64,000 nt of DNA from Tetradesmus obliquus (Eukaryota; Chlorophyta; Chlorophyceae; Sphaeropleales; Scenedesmaceae): positions 868,001 to 932,000 of the forward strand of contig CP126194.1 of assembly GCA_030272155.1 (NCBI GenBank), written 5' to 3'. This document shows positions 58,800-64,000 of this stretch, piece after piece. Numbering within the stretch: position 1 is the first letter of the stretch; every line of letters begins with the position of its first letter. The translations under genes were made by a program, and so were the position numbers. The notes beneath the pieces are model-generated. The model had not been told where the DNA came from. It made no database searches and saw nothing but the letters and a program-made list of their open reading frames with translations.

Positions 58800-59672
58800 T
58801 CAGCCGTCACAGCAGCATCTAAGATGCCGGCGCTGCAACCAGGGCTAAAGGGCACCTATTGCGGCCTTGTTGCCAGCAGGCAGGATCTTAGACTGCCCGG
58901 GCACATCACAGTCGACAGTTGTCTGCTGCAGAGCTGCAGGCCCCGCTGCTGCTGTGCCTGCCCAAACAGCATCAGCCGTCACAGCAGCACCATAGCAGCA
59001 TCTAAGATGCCGGCGCTGCAACCAGGGCTAAAGGGCACCTATTGCGGCCTTGTTGCCAGCAGGCAGGATCTTAGACTGCCCGGGCACATCACAGTCGACA
59101 GTTTTCTGTTGCAGAGTTGTAGGCCCCGCTGCTGCTGTGTCTGCCCTGACAGCGTCAGCCGTCACAGCAGCACCATAGCATCATCTAAGATGCCGGCGCT
59201 GCAACCAGGGCTAAAGGGCACCTATTGCAGCCTGGTTGCCCGCCGGCAGGATCTTAGACTGCCCGGGCACATCACAGTCGACAGTTGTCTGCTGCAGAGC
59301 TGCAGGCCCCGCTGCTGCTGTGCCTGCCCAAACAGCATCAGCCGTCACAGCAGCACCATAGCAGCATCTAAGATGCCGGCGCTGCAACCAGGGCTAAAGG
59401 GCACCTATTGCGACCTTGTTGCCAGCAGGCAGGATCTTAGACTGCCCGGGCACATCACAGTCAACAGTTCAAGACAGTGTCTGCTGCAGAGCTGCAGGCC
59501 CCGCTGCTGTGCCTGCCCTGACAGCGTCAGCCATCGCAGCAGCACCATAGCAGCATCTAAGATGCCGGCGCTGCAACCAGGGCTAAAGGGCACCTATTGC
59601 AGCCTGGTTGCCCGCCGGCAGGATCTTAGACTGCCCGGGCACATCACAGTCGACAGTTGTCTGTTGCAGACT
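58800..59672 (+). repeat. 183-bp tandem repeat, five copies, open reading frame throughout
   Basis: The word aagatgccggcgctgcaacc occurs at 58821, 59004, 59187, 59370 and 59559 (spacings 183, 183, 183, 189). A frame from 58626 to 59861 stays open across all copies; each 61-codon unit contains SKMPALQPGLKGTY, DLRLPGHITV and a Cys-rich RPRCCCAC. All length differences are multiples of three. No start, promoter or family is evident. Confidence 0.95.
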
Positions 59673-59765
59673 GGAAAAAATGCAACCGGAGTGCAACGGG
59701 AGTGCAATTTTGGGCCAATGGCGATGGCGGATTTTGGCCAAAGGGAAACCCTATGCTTACCGCTT

Positions 59766-59785
59766 CCCCCCCCCCCCCCCCCCCC
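59766..59785 (+). repeat. Poly-C run, 20 bases
   Basis: Uninterrupted C20, far longer than any other C/G homopolymer here. Length is likely unreliable or variable. Confidence 0.9.
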
Positions 59786-59885
59786 TCAAGCGCATTCCAG
59801 CCAAACCTCGCTTGTCGCTTACCCCCCGTACCAAGCATCTGGGTGTCTCAGCTTCAACTAAACCGCCCCCTAAATAAGTGAGTCG

Positions 59886-60612
59886 GCGGTTTACTTACAC
59901 GGGTAACAGTGGTGGCCTCTTAGCTGTAAAGAATCGCGGGTAATGGAATGCCATGTTGCTGTTGGTCCTGCACTGCCAGACAAGTACATGAATGCCACCC
60001 TACCTTGATGGAAATGTCTGCGTGAGAACAAGGTGGTGCGAAGACAGTTTTGTTCAAACGTTACACAAAGGTCAGGACACTCTTTGCCAAGCCAATGATG
60101 CCATTGCCCGTCTGCAGCCATGCTGGGCAACCACCTAATCAACCGGATCTGGCAGTCCCAAACCAGCAACCAGCATGCCACAGTTGCTGCAGTGGCCGAG
60201 TGCAGTACAAGACTGCAGTGGTACGCTATCGGCCTGCGCAGGCATGCCAGATTATAACACCATCATACTTGAACATTCACGATTTGTATGTTACACGACG
60301 GGAACACAGCCCGTTTTCGAGCCAATGACAGGCTCATTGGGCAACCACTACATTCACATGCCGCTGCATATGTCGCCTAGTACAAGTGGGCTTACACAGT
60401 CGGCTGCAGAAGAGGCCGACTGTATAAGCTACTATAGACACCAGCATGGGTGGGTGCTGCATAACCCTCCCAACACACCAGCACAGCAGAGCTGTCATGT
60501 TGTCAGAAGTTGGGGTGCCTGACTCCTCAACAACCAGCTGCCTGATCGCCTACCGCCACACAGTTGGCAACTGTATCCCCTGCTCCTCTCAACCGCAGGC
60601 TGCCTTCACAGC
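59886..60612. other. Intergenic region, no supported gene
   Basis: Convergent spacer between the tandem repeat and the six-span membrane gene. It contains TTACA (TGTAA in minus sense) at 60392, 217 nt past the stop of the membrane gene. Confidence 0.4.
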
Positions 60613-61345
60613 TCACTGCAGCTCGCGCTGGCGCGTCAGCCACAGCACCACTGGCAGCTGGAACATGATGAACACGAGCACAGTCGTGACAAAGGTCTCC
60701 TGCACGGACAGACAGCAGCAGCACCACAGCGCGGCAGTGAAAACCCTAGCATGCCCAGGCACTAGCTGGAGTGCACCAAGATGCATATTTGCGTTGGCGC
60801 ATGTCGAAAGCGCGGAACTTGACAGACCTGCCTGCAAACCAACCAAAGCAAGCACGCATAGACATATAGAGGTGTAACGTTGTGCGCCGACTGTCCCCAC
60901 ACAGAGCGCAGCCACTGGCAGCATCAGTCAGAAGCTCAGGCCGCATCAATCTATCAGCAGTCCACGCAGGCTTAGCCGTACTCACCAGCGGGAAGTGGAA
61001 GTACTTGGCATCAATCACAAGCGAACGCCATACTACGCTGCAAACAGCATTCACTGCAGGCCAACCTAATGCCACCCTGATGCCAGCCGCACTCACCAGT
61101 GGGAAGTGGAAGTACTTGGCCGTGTAGTACATGTCCGCTGCCGTGAACAGGTACAGGAACAGCGCAGCCACAAACAGCAGCGTCAGCGCGCCCTCGCGCC
61201 ACGACACCGCATCACTGCTGCCGCCGCTGCCGCTGCGGATGGTGCGCAGCATGTCTGACATGAGGCAGACCAGCTCCGCGTGCAGGCAGATGAGCATGGT
61301 GGCTGCCAGGAAGATGTGGTCCGACACGATGTGGAACTCCAGCAG

Positions 61346-61390
<45 letters not shown>

Positions 61391-61544
61391 GTAGGGACAG
61401 TAAGCATGGTGGCTGCCAGCAAGATGTGATCAGATGTGGTCAGACACGGCGGCGGCGGCAGCAGCTGGAGCAGTAGCAGTGCAGGCAGATGAGCATGGTG
61501 GCTGCCAGGAAGATGTGGTCCGACACGATGTGGAACTCCAGCAG

Positions 61545-61595
<51 letters not shown>

Positions 61596-61686
61596 GACAG
61601 CAGCAGCAGCAGTGCAGGCAGATGAGCATGGTGGCTGCCAGGAAGATGTGGTCCGACACGATGTGGAACTCCAACAACCTGGCAGC

Positions 61687-61723
<37 letters not shown>

Positions 61724-61809
61724 CAGCAGCAGTGGCAGCAGCATTGCAGGCAGATGAGCATGGTGGCTGCCAGGAAGATGTGGTCCGACACGATGTGGAA
61801 CTCCAACAA

Positions 61810-61878
<69 letters not shown>

Positions 61879-62701
61879 GCCAGACGCAGCCCGTGAGTGA
61901 AATGAAACTGGCAAATGTATGACATATCAGGCAGGCAATACGAAGCGGTCGAGCAGCAGGTGTGCAGAAGCTGTTTTGCAGTACCTGCTTGGCACCTCAT
62001 GCATGCATGCATTTGATGGCACCGAGCACCCAACAGCTGCATCGCTGATCACACATCAGCAGCAGCGCTCACCTGTTCTGCAGCAGGAAGTAGTGCGTCA
62101 AATACACCGCCAGCCTCGCCACAGCCATGCTGCTGTACACCGCCATGCAACCCAGCGCCAGACTCCCCAGCTTCACTGCCCGCCACTGCTTCTGCTGCTG
62201 CTGCTGCTGCACCACACCCCTGCCGGCCTCTCCAGACTGCAGCTGGTGTGCTAGCCAGTGCACACCTGCGCGCGCTGCAAGCACCGCAAAGGGCACCAGT
62301 GGCCCTGCAGGCCGCAGCAGGCCCCGGTCAAACCACAGCATCACGTGGTAGACCTTTTGACCATGTGGCAGTCCCTCATACACCCACATGCCCATTAAAA
62401 TGGCCAGCCACCACACTACAAGTGGTGCCAGCAGCAGCGCCTGAAAGGCTGTGTGGGACTCCAGTACCAGTGGGTCGCTGTAGCTGCTGAGGGCCCAGCT
62501 GCTGCTGCTGCTGCTGTTGCGGGTAGAGGTGGTGGTGGGGCCAGATGGCTTGCTGCTGTTGAGTGGGAAGGTCTCCTCAAGTTCAAAGGCTGCTTCTGCT
62601 GCTTGGCAGCTGCCGTGGCTGCCTGCCATGTTTGCTGCAGGGCTGCCTTGCTGCTGCTGCTTGCTTGCACGTGTGCCGCGGTTGGCGACGGCCGTAGCCA
62701 T
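60613..62701 (-). CDS. Six-span membrane protein of unknown function
   Basis: Three phase-consistent exons: 62073-62701, 61097-61346 and 60613-60699; 321 residues. A polar Ser/Gln-rich N-terminus (~90 residues) is followed by hydrophobic segments: ALLLAPLVVWWLAILMGM; VPFAVLAARAGVHWLA (weaker); SLALGCMAVYSSMAVARLAV; FLAATMLICLHAELVCLM; LTLLFVAALFLYLF; and TVLVFIMFQLPVVLWL. The block HIVSDHIFLAATMLICLHAE at the start of exon 2 holds charged or polar residues (H, D, H, E) inside a membrane segment and may be functional. The protein ends in a basic tail (TRQRELQ). I do not recognise the family. Exon 2 has echoes on both sides. Confidence 0.65.
60974..61015 (-). repeat. Donor-edge echo of membrane-protein exon 2
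   Basis: Repeats the exon end at 61097 (AKYFHFPL plus GTGAGT) about 113 bp into the next intron. Confidence 0.85.
61350..61876 (-). repeat. Four acceptor-edge echoes of membrane-protein exon 2, separated by (CTG)n
   Basis: Copies at about 61400-61455 (partial), 61483-61553, 61613-61688 and 61745-61821 repeat CCAG plus LLEFHIVSDHIFLAATMLIC of the exon at 61346. CTG runs (sense) of up to ~60 bp separate them. Three copies are nearly identical to the exon and in phase for 24 codons. Confidence 0.95.
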
Positions 62702-63017
62702 CTAAACACGAGGTAACTGAAGACCAAGCAACCCTGTAAGCTACTGCAGAGCCAGAAGTGCTGCTGTGTTGCTCAGCAGCACTCGAATGTCACCGCGCTG
62801 CTGCTGCGTCTGCTGAACTGCAGCTGCCTGAGGAGCTTATCGCTGATATGCCAAGTTTTAAGCGCACCAGTGCTGACACTGCACTCCAAAATCACACTGG
62901 TGCTGGTTCCTCGCTGCTGTTACTACTCTGCGGGCTCAGTGGCCTGCTGCTGCACTTGTGATATGTGCAGTTGAAGCAGGGCACGTCATAAGCAGAGCAA
63001 GATGCCCTTGCCTGCTT
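62702..63017. other. Spacer upstream of the six-span protein gene
   Basis: Holds a plus-strand frame (62758-62961) ending in a hydrophobic tail. It lacks a clear start or partners and probably is promoter and 3' flank of the two minus-strand genes. Confidence 0.35.
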
Positions 63018-63595
63018 TCAATGCTTTGAAAGCAAGAAGTACAGCAGGCCCAATAGTAGGAAGCAGTTGACCAGAATGATTGGCACGATGTACCTGCAGG
63101 AGCGAAAGCAAGGCAGCAGCAGGGCATCATACAGGTGCAGCTGCTTGCATGCGCATCTGATGTAGCAGCCGGTTGGTGCTGAAGTATGGCTGTTGCTTTC
63201 GCGCCAGGTGCCACTTCATTGCGTTTACGACAAAAGACTAGTTGTTGCCTGCTGCACTCAGCCAAGCACCTGCCCTACAGTAGCTGCTGATCCGGCACCT
63301 GTGTAGCTCTGCACCCGTGCCGAGCATAGCTACCATCCACAAACTCACTGTGCGTATCAGATGAACTCGCTCCAGCAGTGCCGAAGCTGTATGCGCAGCG
63401 ATCCGGGTCGATGCCTGCTCGACTGTTCACCAGCTGTGGGGATCAGCAGAGGAGCTGCAGCGGGGTCCTCCACGTCCTCAGGTATATTGATAGTGGTCAC
63501 GCTGTGCATGCGATCGCTAGACTGGAAGGTGAAGGCCTTGCAGGTGCACAGAGCGAGCAGTGGTTCGTCAGAGTTCAGCCCTAGAAGTTCTAGTG
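63018..63595 (-). CDS. C-terminal exons of an unidentified membrane protein
   Basis: Three exons join in phase: a first one ending at 63431 (start uncertain, ~63595), 63299-63347, and 63018-63093 with stop TGA. Together they encode a soluble segment (LELLGLNSDEPLLALCTC, FQSSDRMHSVTTINIP, PAAAPLLIPTA) and a C-terminal hydrophobic region (SLWMVAMLGTG, then YIVPIILVNCFLLLGLLYFL) ending SKH. The gene probably continues beyond the right edge. It looks like a single- or two-span type protein with a very short tail. Family not recognised. Confidence 0.45.
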
Positions 63596-64000
63596 TAACA
63601 GCAGCTTATAAGCATGCAGCTACACCTCTGCATATGCATGCACACTGGCTTTCACACAACATTTTCTGCCAGCTGGCAACACGTGCTCTCATCATATCCT
63701 GACAACCCAGGGCAGAGGGTTCTATGGCATTACCAACAGGCACTCTCACAGTGCCCCAGGCTCAGGTGCCACACTGTCGCCCTCATTCCCAGCGACCAAC
63801 AACTGTTTACCCGAAATGTCTATGTCCCGAGCATCCCAGCCGCTGGAAAAAGTGATGCATGCGCACATGGGCAAGTGAATGCCTGAACCATCTGTCAAAT
63901 GTACCATGCTGCAAACGAGCCAGCATTGTTGACGTGTCTTCCATCACACGCAGATGGCGTAGCATGATTATGCACGCTGGCAGGAACAACAAGCGCGCTG
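63596..64000. other. Right-edge region, no supported feature
   Basis: May contain an intron or upstream exons of the minus-strand membrane gene; no frame could be joined with confidence. Confidence 0.3.

Noticed and set aside
62758-62961. Plus-strand frame ending in a tail-anchor-like hydrophobic stretch
   Set aside because: Lies in the short spacer upstream of the six-span gene, with no start context or upstream exon.

Overview
The window looks like nuclear DNA of a chlorophyte green alga, most likely an order such as Sphaeropleales (inference). It has intron-dense genes with GTGAG-type donors and CAG/TAG acceptors, TGTAA motifs downstream of several stop codons, and a very high load of CAG/CTG triplets that encode poly-Q/A/S in exons and form CTG runs ahead of acceptors in introns. 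It also carries a Ser-Pro-rich extracellular protein and a receptor-type nucleotide cyclase with two cyclase domains. I saw no rRNA, convincing tRNA or CRISPR array. Gene models were built by hand from reading frame, splice sites and phase. For six of the larger genes every exon junction agrees in phase and the summed length is a multiple of three; in the wall/lectin gene this requires one restored base.

Layout. 1-2914 (+): 3' part of an F-box-like leucine-rich-repeat gene. 4915-9937 (-): secreted Cys-rich / Ser-Pro-rich / LamG-like / EGF-like protein with one apparent frameshift. 10.3-11.1 kb: two weak small-gene candidates. 12289-15013 (+): GSTCD-like methyltransferase. 15713-23198 (-): very large C12orf56-like (DUF4551-like) gene, divergent from a coiled-coil gene at 23683-25515 (+). 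26.2-27.3 kb (+): small unknown gene, followed by a retroelement-like remnant. 28840-33951 (-): CDP-diacylglycerol synthase. 36541-53760 (-): a 17-exon, about 2103-residue receptor cyclase with signal peptide, LRRs, one membrane span and two cyclase domains, divergent from a Kelch-BTB gene at 54300-58398 (+). 58.8-59.7 kb: a 183-bp tandem repeat. 60613-62701 (-): six-span membrane protein. 63018-63595 (-): 3' exons of another membrane protein.

The most unusual property is structural. In six of the genes the introns hold tandem head-to-tail copies of the adjacent exon edge. Copies of an exon's first codons with their acceptor lie upstream of the real acceptor, and copies of an exon's last codons with their donor lie downstream of the real donor. 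I count roughly 65 such 'exon-edge echoes' in 64 kb, with period about 45-245 bp. Most have decayed (stops, lost phase) but many keep a splice-like site. The cyclase gene alone has about 40, around 13 of its 17 exons. All genes but one with echoes are on the minus strand; three plus-strand genes of similar size have none that I could find.
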